Shown here: piece by piece, positions 8,244 to 15,415 of the stretch
Numbering within the stretch: position 1 is the stretch's first letter
How the letters are laid out: each line of letters starts with the position of its first letter
Assembly (NCBI RefSeq): GCF_030272695.1
Contig: NZ_JARFYN010000012.1
Coordinates: forward strand, 62,001 to 126,000
Origin: Martinezella calliandrae
GTDB lineage: Bacteria > Pseudomonadota > Alphaproteobacteria > Rhizobiales > Rhizobiaceae
Direction of reading: 5' to 3'
Length of the DNA: 64,000 bases
The notes under the pieces: generated by a model
The model's database searches: none
Seen by the model: the letters and a program-made list of their open reading frames with translations, nothing else
What the model was told of the DNA's origin: nothing
Position numbers and translations under genes: made by a program

Positions 8244-8291
8244 ATCTAAAATGAAATCAAAACGAATGTCAAACGAACGTTTCGTGACGAA
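8244..8291 (-). promoter_or_regulatory. glpD promoter with TTCGT repeats (possible GlpR operator)
   Basis: On the minus strand a TTGACA (8272-8267) is followed after 17 bases by TTAGAT (8249-8244), a plausible sigma-70 promoter for glpD. Three TTCGT copies surround the -35 element at 8291-8287, 8277-8273 and 8266-8262. DeoR-family repressors often bind such short repeats, so GlpR binding is a reasonable inference. Confidence 0.5.
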
Positions 8292-8304
8292 AACGGTAGG
8301 GTGA

Positions 8305-9078
8305 TCAATTCTGGCGGCGCGAAGTTTCCACCAACCGAACGCCGTGTTCCGCCGCCGTGGCGCGAACCGACTCGACGCGGCATTCGTCGGTGATGAAGGT
8401 ATGGACTTGCGAGAGATGGCCAATGCGCACCGGAGCGGTGCGTTCGAACTTGGTGCTGTCGGCCACCAAGATGACATGGCGGGCGTTGGCAATGATCGCC
8501 TGCGCCACTTTCACTTCGCGGAAATCGAAATCCAGAAGCGCGCCGTCAGCATCGACGGCCGAGGTGCCGATGACAGCGTAGTCCACCTTGAATTGTTTTA
8601 TGAAGTCGACCGCCGCCTCTCCGACGATGCCACCGTCCGAGCCGCGAACGACACCGCCGGCAATGACGACCTCGATCGACGGGAAGATGCGTAATTTATT
8701 GGCAACATTGATATTATTGGTGATAACCATCAGTTCATGGTGGCCGAGAAGAGCCTCGCCGACTGCTTCAGTCGTCGTGCCGATATTGATGAAAAGGGAG
8801 GTATTGTTGGGGATTAGACCGGCGGCGGCTCGGCCGATCGCCTGTTTCTCGGGGGCGGCGATGGAGCGGCGCGCCTCGTATTTGACGTTTTCCGTACCGC
8901 CCGGAAAAATCGCACCGCCATGCACACGCGATAGAACGCGGCCGTCGCAGAGGTCGTTCAGGTCCTTGCGGATGGTTTGCGGCGTGACAGAAAAGCGAAG
9001 CGCCAGTTCCTCCACCAGCACGCGGCCCTCAGCCTTGGCGATTTCCAGAATCTCGGTCTGGCGCCCGGATAGGAACAT
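8305..9078 (-). CDS. glpR: DeoR-family transcriptional regulator (GlpR)
   Basis: A 257-residue repressor. Residues about 1-55 form a DeoR winged helix with the recognition region RFSVTPQTIRKDLNDL, and the rest is the sugar-phosphate-sensing DeoR C-terminal domain with the IGTTTEAVGEAL and GGVVRGSDGG segments. In this family glycerol-3-phosphate is the typical inducer. It sits 118 bases upstream of glpD on the same strand, which supports the GlpR identity. A GGGAG ribosome site precedes the ATG. A 10-base palindrome ATCATATGAT (9111-9120) lies in the divergent promoter region. Confidence 0.88.
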   Translation of the reverse strand: MFLSGRQTEILEIAKAEGRVLVEELALRFSVTPQTIRKDLNDLCDGRVLSRVHGGAIFPGGTENVKYEARRSIAAPEKQAIGRAAAGLIPNNTSLFINIGTTTEAVGEALLGHHELMVITNNINVANKLRIFPSIEVVIAGGVVRGSDGGIVGEAAVDFIKQFKVDYAVIGTSAVDADGALLDFDFREVKVAQAIIANARHVILVADSTKFERTAPVRIGHLSQVHTFITDECRVESVRATAAEHGVRLVETSRRQN

Positions 9079-9176
9079 TGTCGACGCTCCCTTTCTTTCG
9101 TTTTTCTCTCATCATATGATAAAGTGAAAATTCCGCAATTGCCGGCGCGCGGAATCTGCGACTTGGGGAGGTCATC

Positions 9177-9947
9177 GTGTTTCATCCGAAGCTATTCGAA
9201 AATCGCAATGTCGTGATTACCGGCGCCGGCCGCGGCATCGGGCTGGAGGTGGCGCGGCAGTTTCTTGATTGCAGTGCGCGCGTTCTCGTCCATGTCGGAC
9301 GGGACGCCGGCCGCGAATTGCCCGATTTTCTGATGGAGGCCGAGCTCGATCGCCGCGCCTTTCTCGTTCCTGCTGATTTCACAAGCGAGAACGGTACGCG
9401 GCACTTTGCTCTCGCCGCCGCCGATGCGTTCGATCGCATCGATGTCCTGGTCAACAATGCCGGCACCATGGTAGGCCGCTTTCCGGCCGGCGAATTGACC
9501 GACGAATGGTATGACCGGATCGTTCAGCTCAACCAGACCTCCGTCGTCGAGGTAACAAGGGCGCTATTGCCGATGCTTCGGGCGGCGGGTCATGCGGCGA
9601 TCGTCAACACGGTTTCGATCTCGGCTCTGACCGGCGGCAGCCCGGGATCGGCGATCTATTCCGCCTCGAAAGCCTTTGTCGCCACCTATTCGAAGGCTCT
9701 GGCGCGGGAGCTGGCACCGGACGGTATCCGGGTGAATTGCGTGTCGCCGGGAACCATCGCCACCGATTTCCACGAGCGCTATTCGTCGAAAGAAAAGCTT
9801 GAACAGACTCGCCGTTCTATCCCGCTGCAGCGTCTGGGCACGCCGGAAGATTGCGCGCCTGCTTATCTCTTTCTCGCTGCGCCCACGCTCTCCGGCTACA
9901 TAACGGGACAGGTGATCGAGATCAATGGCGGACAGCTTATCTGCTGA
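9177..9947 (+). CDS. SDR-family NAD(P)-dependent oxidoreductase
   Basis: A 256-residue classical short-chain dehydrogenase. The cofactor motif TGAGRGIG is at about residues 16-23, NNAG at about 92-95, the catalytic Ser near 148, and YSASK (catalytic Tyr and Lys) at about 160-164. The C-terminal GQVIEINGG segment is typical. Translation starts at the GTG at 9177, which has a GGGGAGG site 5 bases upstream. It is divergent from glpR. The substrate is unknown; proximity to glycerol genes hints at a polyol or sugar derivative but does not prove it. Confidence 0.85.
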   Translation: MFHPKLFENRNVVITGAGRGIGLEVARQFLDCSARVLVHVGRDAGRELPDFLMEAELDRRAFLVPADFTSENGTRHFALAAADAFDRIDVLVNNAGTMVGRFPAGELTDEWYDRIVQLNQTSVVEVTRALLPMLRAAGHAAIVNTVSISALTGGSPGSAIYSASKAFVATYSKALARELAPDGIRVNCVSPGTIATDFHERYSSKEKLEQTRRSIPLQRLGTPEDCAPAYLFLAAPTLSGYITGQVIEINGGQLIC

Positions 9948-9980
9948 TAAATCGGACCTTTTTTGGTGTTACGCGACTAT

Positions 9981-10024
9981 TTGAACCAGCTTCTGGACCC
10001 ATAATATTATAGGGATATCTCTAT
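9981..10024 (+). promoter_or_regulatory. Promoter and near-palindromic operator of the ArsR-type gene
   Basis: TTGAAC (9981-9986) and TATTAT (10005-10010) are spaced by 18 bases. The -10 element runs into ATAGGGATATCTCTAT (10009-10024), a 16-base palindrome with one mismatched pair. ArsR/SmtB repressors commonly bind such AT-rich palindromes in their own promoters, so autoregulation is inferred. Confidence 0.55.
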
Positions 10025-10049
10025 GTGAGTTACCGCCTGAGGCTATCAT

Positions 10050-10388
10050 ATGTCGCTGTGTTCACCACTTGATGGTGCTGCCGAGCATAATGTTGAGGAA
10101 CTGAGTGCGAAGGCTCAAAGGGCTAGCATCCTGTTGAAGGCTCTGTCGCACGAGACGCGTCTGATCATTCTTTTTATGCTGGCCAAGCGCGAAAAGACCG
10201 TGACGGAGATCGAGGAGCTTCTCGGTTTGCAACAAGCAGTGGTTTCGCAGCATCTGGCCCGGTTGCGGCTGGAGAAACTGGTTGACACGCGCCGTGAGGG
10301 CCGACTCGTTTATTATGCAGTCGCCAGTTCCGAAATCTGTAGCGTGGTCAATTCGCTGCAGGAAGTCTTCTGCAAGTCCAATTGCTGA
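10050..10388 (+). CDS. ArsR/SmtB-family transcriptional regulator
   Basis: A 112-residue winged-helix regulator. The region LSHETRLIILFML, then VTEIEELLGLQQAVVSQHLARLR (recognition helix), then the wing with TRREGRLVYY, is diagnostic of the family. The classical metal-binding ELCVCDL motif of the recognition-strand helix is absent. Cysteines sit at residue 4, near residue 97, and in the last six residues (FCKSNC), so sensing by thiols or by a different site is possible. No transporter or oxidoreductase target is adjacent; the nearest downstream gene encodes a small exported protein. Confidence 0.85.
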   Translation: MSLCSPLDGAAEHNVEELSAKAQRASILLKALSHETRLIILFMLAKREKTVTEIEELLGLQQAVVSQHLARLRLEKLVDTRREGRLVYYAVASSEICSVVNSLQEVFCKSNC

Positions 10389-10683
10389 TTTATTGTTCCT
10401 GTCGGACAAGCGGCTGACGTCCGTCATAAACGGAACATGGGTTTGGCCCCTGCCGATCACGGATGTCCTCTCGAAGCTACAGATCCACGCGCCAGCCCCG
10501 GCGACGCCGGCGAAAGCGGCGTCTGCAAGCTGTTACGGACTTTCCTTTTATTCTGAAATGCGAACAGTCATTTCAGCAAATGCGGACAGTAAGTTAGGTT
10601 TTTGTCACAAAGACGATGCCACGGAAGGCTTAGTTAGGGGTTCCTCGGACAGCGATGTCGGAGGCTTGAATAAAGGAAACCCC
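10389..10683. other. Non-coding spacer between ArsR gene and exported-protein gene
   Basis: This 295-base stretch is open in one frame but without domain character, and its codon usage changes relative to the flanking genes. I see no recognisable gene, repeat or RNA here beyond the promoter expected for the next gene. Confidence 0.4.
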
Positions 10684-10998
10684 ATGAAGAAGATCATTAT
10701 ACTCGCGGCAATTGGATTGTTTTCCACAAACGCCGTAGCAATGTCCAGGCACGACTCCCAATCGCTCACCTGTTCAGCCGTTCATGAGAAGATGGCCCAA
10801 GACGGCGCGGTGGTGTTGCGACATCCCTCGCACGCGCACCCGGACATGATGATGTACGATCGGTATGTCACGAATTCGGTGGCATGCATCGGGCAAGGCG
10901 CGATGGGAACTGTCAGCGTCCCGACCCAAGACGACCCGAACTGCAAGGTGAAGGCCTGCGTCTTTGCCACTGGAAAAGGGCCGAATAAAAACCACTAA
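10684..10998 (+). CDS. Small exported hypothetical protein
   Basis: A 104-residue protein with a clear Sec signal peptide: MKK, a hydrophobic core IIILAAIGLF, and a cleavage region near A-V-A-M at residues 17-20. The mature part has four Cys (near residues 29, 62, 82 and 87), suitable for disulfides in the periplasm, and a His/Met-rich patch (HPSHAHPDMMM) that might bind metal. An AAGGAAACCC ribosome site precedes the ATG, so the longer open frame is not used. I do not recognise a characterised family. Confidence 0.7.
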   Translation: MKKIIILAAIGLFSTNAVAMSRHDSQSLTCSAVHEKMAQDGAVVLRHPSHAHPDMMMYDRYVTNSVACIGQGAMGTVSVPTQDDPNCKVKACVFATGKGPNKNH

Positions 10999-11063
10999 GG
11001 CGACTGGCTAAGTACGTGCTCTTTGCGTGGACAGCTGAAGTCGCGTCCATGCTGACAGAAAGC

Positions 11064-11085
11064 CGGGATTGCGATCCCGTCTTTT
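11064..11085 (+). terminator. Rho-independent terminator candidate
   Basis: CGGGAT/ATCCCG stem with a 4-base loop is followed by TCTTTT. It lies 65 bases after the stop of the small exported protein gene. Confidence 0.55.
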
Positions 11086-11111
11086 CAAAAGGTCCAGTCC
11101 CAGGATCGCTG

Positions 11112-11142
11112 AAAAGGCCCGGTGCTCCCAGCCGGGCCTTTT
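11112..11142. terminator. Strong symmetric terminator hairpin
   Basis: AAAAGGCCCGG pairs with CCGGGCCTTTT across a 9-base loop, giving an 11-bp stem with A- and T-runs on both sides. It can act on either strand. It is the second hairpin downstream of the exported-protein gene. Confidence 0.75.
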
Positions 11143-11280
11143 CGGTCCGACGGAAGCCCGGAAATGTCTGAAGCCTCGATTTAGCCTTCAATTCATCATC
11201 GTATCGTCAATTGCTTGACACGACAGTGTTATGCAATGGCGCTAATACTCCTAGTATAAGATAAGAAGGAGGACTGGCTC

Positions 11281-11496
11281 GTGTATCACAGGGAAATGAC
11301 GATGTCGGAAGTTTTGCGAGATCCGATGATCCGGCAGATGCTCCGTGCCGATCGGGTATCGTTGAGCGAATTTGCAAAGCTTCTGGAAAAAGCCGCCCGC
11401 GCAAGAAACGCAGTTTCTGTCGAAGGGAGTGCGATACCGTTTATCCCTCGCGTTTTCGTCGAGCATCCTTGTGTTGGCGGTGAAGCGGGTCACTAA
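11281..11496 (+). CDS. Small hypothetical protein
   Basis: A 71-codon frame beginning with GTG at 11281, supported by AAGGAGGA 7-8 bases upstream. The N-terminal half is helical (an SEVLRDPMIRQML segment and an LSEFAKLLEKAARAR segment) and reads like short conserved proteins of rhizobia. The C-terminal third is less protein-like. An ATACT-CCT-AGTAT inverted repeat (11245-11257) lies upstream and could be an operator. Function unknown. Confidence 0.55.
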   Translation: MYHREMTMSEVLRDPMIRQMLRADRVSLSEFAKLLEKAARARNAVSVEGSAIPFIPRVFVEHPCVGGEAGH

Positions 11497-11559
11497 GCCT
11501 TTTTGGGCCAACAAGCGGATAGCCGCTGAAACAATTCAATCGCCGCAGCGTGGCTGCAA

Positions 11560-12224
11560 TCAGCGCAGCTCCGCTCGAAGATAGCGTACGCCCCGTCCCA
11601 AGCGCTGGCGCAAGAGCGTTCTTAGTGTTGCTCCGTCGGCGTAGCCGACCTCGGCTGCGATAGCGTCGAGGTCAAGGCCGCTGTCGTGGAGAAGGGGTTG
11701 CGCGTGTTCGACGCGCAGGTCCTGGAAATAGGAAAGCGGCGATTTGCCGAGCACTGCTTTGCAACGACGTTGCAATGTGCATGCGCTCGTTGCTAGTGAA
11801 CTGGCGGCTTCCTGCAGAGAGAACCCAGCCTGCAGAGAGAACCCAGCCTTCAGATGATCCCGCGCCCAGCGTTCGAAGCGCAGGACAAGCGGATCTGCCT
11901 GCGCCAGATGATTAGGGATGATATAGGGTGCTTGCAGGCTGCGAATATCGACGAACAAATAGCGTGAAACGACGGTCGCCAGTTCCGGGCTCGCCTTGCA
12001 TATCAGCCAGAGAGCAAGGTCGAGATGCCCCAAGCCGCGCCGGCTGTGACGCCTATGTCGGTCGGCACGAGCATATGTGACTTGTCCAGTCGGACATTCG
12101 GGTAGCGTTGCCGGAACAGCGGCGCAAGCCACCCAGTCGTCGTCGCCTCGCGATGATCAAGAAGCCCGGCTTCCGCCAGAAAGAACGTCCCGATGCAGGA
12201 CGCGGCGTTGAGGGCCTTGCGCAT
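11560..12224 (-). pseudogene. Degenerate GlxA-type AraC-family regulator
   Basis: The C-terminal two thirds of a GlxA-like regulator (DJ-1/PfpI-like domain plus AraC helix-turn-helix) are readable on the minus strand. A first frame (12224 downward) gives SCIGTFFLAEAGLL and LAPLFRQRYPNVRLD, then the reading must shift near 12025 to a second frame giving HLDLALWLI, the linker IPNHLAQADPLV and the AraC domain ending in GVRYLRAELR at 11560. The usual start and N-terminal DJ-1 part are missing. An 18-base unit is tandemly duplicated inside. Truncation, frameshift and duplication together indicate a dead gene. Confidence 0.75.
11813..11848. repeat. Tandem 18-bp duplication in the GlxA-type pseudogene
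   Basis: The unit TGCAGAGAGAACCCAGCC occurs twice in a row (11813-11830 and 11831-11848). On the minus strand it duplicates the peptide AGFSLQ just before the AraC helix-turn-helix region. Confidence 0.9.
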
Positions 12225-12334
12225 TCCATTTCGGCAACTGCGCCCGAACCTTCTTCATATCCAGCCGTTCCGCGATGTGCTGCCACACTGGGGGATGTTG
12301 CTGCCTTTCCAATGTTGCGCTCATGCCCCGGCCC

Positions 12335-12364
12335 ATTTAACTGTCTCATTTGGGAGAGTTAAAT
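12335..12364. repeat. Inverted repeat around the LysR gene ribosome site
   Basis: ATTTAACT (12335-12342) and AGTTAAAT (12357-12364) are exact inverted copies. The loop contains the GGGAG ribosome site and the right arm ends at the start codon of the LysR gene. It could be an operator or an RNA hairpin that limits translation. Confidence 0.45.
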
Positions 12365-13256
12365 GATCGACAAGCTAGAATTCTTCATCGCGCTTGCCAA
12401 CCAGAAGCATTTCGGCCGTGCCGCCGAAGAATGCGGGGTAACGCAGCCGACATTGTCGGCCGCGATCAGGCAGCTGGAGGATCAACTCGGCGTCATGCTC
12501 GTCAGCCGCGGTTCGCGCTTTCAGGGACTGACGCCGGAAGGCCAGCGCGTGCTGGAATGGGCGCGGCGCATCGTCGGCGATACCAGGACCATGCGCGAGG
12601 AAATGCGGGCGGCGCGCAAGGGACTTGCCGGCCATATCCGGATTGCCGCCATTCCGACGGCGCTCGCCATGGTGCCGAGGATCACCGCGCCGTTTCAGGA
12701 GCGGCATCCCGACGTCACCTTCTCGATCACCTCGCGCAATTCGCTGCAGGTGTTGAGCCTGCTTGAAAATCTCGAGATTGATGCCGGCATCACCTATCTG
12801 GAAAACGAGCCGCTAGGGCGCGTCACCAGCGTGCCGCTTTATGCCGAGCGCTATCATCTGATCACGGCGGCCGGCAGCCCGCTGTCCGAGCGCACAAGCG
12901 TGACTTGGAAGGAAGTGGGTAATCTTCGGCTTTGTCTATTGACTGCCGACATGCAGAACCGCCGGATCATCAACCGGCATCTCTCAGAAGCCGGCGCGGA
13001 CGTCTCGCCGACGCTGGAATCCAACTCGATGATCGTATTGTTCTCCCATGTCTTGACCGGACGCTGGGCGAGCATCATGCCGAAGAATGTCGCGGAATCC
13101 TTCGGCTTTCCCGCCGATATTCACAAGATTCCGATCACCGAGCCGATTGCCGAGCATCTTGTCGGTTTGGTGGCCACTCATCGCGAACCCTTTACGCCGC
13201 TCGTATCGGCATTGTTGCATGAAGCGCGATTACTCGCGGAAAGTGATAAAGATTGA
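12363..13256 (+). CDS. LysR-family regulator, probable regulator of the fds operon
   Basis: A 297-residue LysR-type regulator. Residues about 1-60 form the DNA-binding helix-turn-helix (FGRAAEECGVTQPTLSAAIRQLE), and residues about 90-290 form the periplasmic-binding-like effector domain. It lies 120 bases upstream of fdsG on the same strand. In Cupriavidus a LysR regulator (FdsR) controls the homologous formate dehydrogenase operon, so a similar role is likely, with formate or a related signal as effector. A T-N11-A type palindrome sits just downstream of its stop codon, in front of fdsG. Confidence 0.85.
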   Translation: MIDKLEFFIALANQKHFGRAAEECGVTQPTLSAAIRQLEDQLGVMLVSRGSRFQGLTPEGQRVLEWARRIVGDTRTMREEMRAARKGLAGHIRIAAIPTALAMVPRITAPFQERHPDVTFSITSRNSLQVLSLLENLEIDAGITYLENEPLGRVTSVPLYAERYHLITAAGSPLSERTSVTWKEVGNLRLCLLTADMQNRRIINRHLSEAGADVSPTLESNSMIVLFSHVLTGRWASIMPKNVAESFGFPADIHKIPITEPIAEHLVGLVATHREPFTPLVSALLHEARLLAESDKD

Positions 13257-13271
13257 TAGAAATTTTCTATC
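13255..13271. promoter_or_regulatory. Palindrome resembling a LysR-type operator before fdsG
   Basis: GATAGAAATTTTCTATC is a perfect 8+1+8 palindrome and contains TAGAAATTTTCTA, matching the T-N11-A architecture bound by LysR-type regulators. It lies about 105 bases upstream of the chosen fdsG start and partly overlaps the stop codon of the LysR gene. Confidence 0.55.
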
Positions 13272-13376
13272 GGTCGACGGGACTACATTATTGATCCTCC
13301 GGTTCTTCCCTGCGATTTTTGTTAGGTGAGCATGCATCGTCGCGTGTTTGCGGAGGAGAAGCCTGGGAGGCTGCTT

Positions 13377-13856
13377 ATGAGTTTGCATCTTGGCTCGGGC
13401 GAGATCGCGGCCCGCGCCGGCGTCATCATCGACAGCATGAAGTCGATGGAAGGCCCGCTCCTGCCGATCCTGCATGGGATCCAGGCGGAATTTGGTTATG
13501 TGCCACAGGATACGCTGCCACTGATCGCCAAGGCCTTGAACCTGTCGCGCGCCGAAGTGCACGGCGTCATGACCTTCTACCATGATTATCGCGATCATCC
13601 CGCCGGCCGCCACGTCCTCAAGCTCTGTCGCGCCGAAGCCTGTCAGTCGATGGGCGGCGATGCCGTGGCGGAGCGTGTCAAACAGCTCCTCGGCATCGAT
13701 TTCCACCAGACGACACCGGATGGCAGCGTGACGCTGGAACCGGTCTTTTGCCTCGGCCTCTGCGCCTGCGCGCCATCGGCGATGCTGGACGGCGAGCTCC
13801 ATGGCCGGCTGGATGATGAGACCGCCAAAGAGCTGGTGATGGAGGCGCGCCGATGA
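13377..13856 (+). CDS. fdsG: NAD-dependent formate dehydrogenase gamma subunit
   Basis: A 159-residue NuoE-like thioredoxin-fold subunit carrying one [2Fe-2S] cluster. The ligands are visible as the pair in LCRAEACQ and the pair in CLGLCACAPS. It passes electrons within the soluble FdsABG complex, which oxidises formate to CO2 and reduces NAD. The ATG at 13377 is preferred because of GGGAGG 6 bases upstream; in-frame upstream starts would add about 17 residues without a good ribosome site. Its stop overlaps the start of fdsB. Confidence 0.93.
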   Translation: MSLHLGSGEIAARAGVIIDSMKSMEGPLLPILHGIQAEFGYVPQDTLPLIAKALNLSRAEVHGVMTFYHDYRDHPAGRHVLKLCRAEACQSMGGDAVAERVKQLLGIDFHQTTPDGSVTLEPVFCLGLCACAPSAMLDGELHGRLDDETAKELVMEARR

Positions 13857-15409
13857 CGGTGAAGATTTACATTCCCCGCGATGCCGCCGCTCTTTCCCTC
13901 GGCGCCGAGAAAGTGGCGAAGGCTGTTGCGCAGGAGATCGCCAACCGGACCCTCGATGCGCAGATCGTGCGCAACGGCTCGCGCGGCATGTTCTGGCTGG
14001 AGCCGCTGGTCGAGGTCGAGGTCGATGGCATGCGTATTGGTTACGGGCCGGTGAAGGCCAACGACGTTGCCGTGCTTTTCGATGCCGGGCTGATCACCGG
14101 CGGCGATCACGCGCTCTGTCTGGGGGAGGTCGAAGACCTCCCATTCCTCAAGCAACAGACCCGTCTCACTTTCGCCCGCTGCGGCATCACCGATCCTCTT
14201 TCACTCGAAGATTACGAAGCTCATGGCGGCCTCAAGGGGTTGCGCCGCGCGACCGGCATGGCTGTGGCGGACATCGTGAAAGAAGTGACCGACTCTGGCC
14301 TGCGCGGCCGTGGCGGCGCAGGCTTTCCGACCGGCATCAAATGGAAGACGGTGCTCGACGCGCCGGGCGACCGCAAATACATTGTCGGCAATGCCGACGA
14401 GGGCGATAGCGGCACTTTCGCCGACCGCATGATCATGGAAGGCGATCCCTTCGTTTTGATCGAAGGCATGGCGATTGCCGGTTTGGCGACCGGCGCGACC
14501 AAGGGCTTCGTCTATACGCGCTCGGAATATCCGCATGCGATTGCCACGATGACCCAGGCCGTTGAAATTGCTAGAGCCGCCGGCATTCTCGGACCTTCTG
14601 TTCTCGGCTCCGGCAAGGCTTTTGATATGGAAATCCGTAGCGGTGCCGGCGCCTATGTTTGTGGCGAGGAAACGTCACTGCTCAACAGCCTGGAAGGCAA
14701 GCGCGGAGTCGTGCGCGCCAAGCCGCCGCTGCCGGCGCATAAGGGCTTGTTCGACTGTCCGACCGTCATCAACAACGTTATCTCGCTCGCCTCCGTCCCC
14801 GTGATCATGGACAGGGGCGCGGCCTTCTACCGCGATTTCGGCATGGGCCGTTCGCGTGGCACCATCCCCCTCCAGATCGCCGGCAACGTCAATCATGGCG
14901 GGCTCTATGAAACGGCCTTCGGCCTGTCGCTTGGCGATATCGTCGACAAGATCGGCGGCGGCACGAGGACTGGCAGGCCGGTGAAGGCGGTGCAGGTCGG
15001 CGGGCCGCTTGGGGCCTATTTCCCGCGCAAGCTCTTCGATACGCCCTTCGACTATGAGGCCTTTGCCGCGAAGGATGGGCTGATCGGCCATGCCGGCCTC
15101 GTCGTCTTCGACGACACCGCCGACATGTTGAAGCAGGCGCGTTTCGCCATGGAATTCTGCGCGGTGGAAAGCTGCGGCAAGTGCACGCCCTGCCGTATCG
15201 GCTCGATCCGCGGCGTCGAGACGGCCGACAAGATCGCACGCGGCATCGAGCCGGAAATGAACCGGGCGCTGCTTGCCGATCTCTGCAACACGATGAAATT
15301 CGGCTCGCTTTGCGCACTCGGTGGGTTCACGCCTTATCCGGTCATCAGCGCGATGACGCATTTCCCGGAGGATTTCTCTCCAGTCCCCCTGATTGAAGCG
15401 GCGGAGTAA
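13853..15409 (+). CDS. fdsB: NAD-dependent formate dehydrogenase beta subunit
   Basis: A 518-residue NuoF-like subunit with an N-terminal thioredoxin-like extension. The NADH-binding region GRGGAGFPTG is at about residues 147-156, the FMN-binding GNADEGDSGTFADR region at about 178-191, and the [4Fe-4S] ligands appear in ESCGKCTPCRIG with a further Cys downstream. It is the site of NAD reduction in the soluble formate dehydrogenase. The 4-base overlap with fdsG and the 6-base gap to fdsA support a single operon. Confidence 0.95.
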   Translation: MTVKIYIPRDAAALSLGAEKVAKAVAQEIANRTLDAQIVRNGSRGMFWLEPLVEVEVDGMRIGYGPVKANDVAVLFDAGLITGGDHALCLGEVEDLPFLKQQTRLTFARCGITDPLSLEDYEAHGGLKGLRRATGMAVADIVKEVTDSGLRGRGGAGFPTGIKWKTVLDAPGDRKYIVGNADEGDSGTFADRMIMEGDPFVLIEGMAIAGLATGATKGFVYTRSEYPHAIATMTQAVEIARAAGILGPSVLGSGKAFDMEIRSGAGAYVCGEETSLLNSLEGKRGVVRAKPPLPAHKGLFDCPTVINNVISLASVPVIMDRGAAFYRDFGMGRSRGTIPLQIAGNVNHGGLYETAFGLSLGDIVDKIGGGTRTGRPVKAVQVGGPLGAYFPRKLFDTPFDYEAFAAKDGLIGHAGLVVFDDTADMLKQARFAMEFCAVESCGKCTPCRIGSIRGVETADKIARGIEPEMNRALLADLCNTMKFGSLCALGGFTPYPVISAMTHFPEDFSPVPLIEAAE

Positions 15410-15415
15410 GACCAG

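Noticed and set aside
11560..12132. An intact AraC-type regulator from the 190-codon frame
   Set aside because: The first 50 codons are out of frame with the family, and the missing family sequence continues in another frame, so it is treated as a pseudogene.
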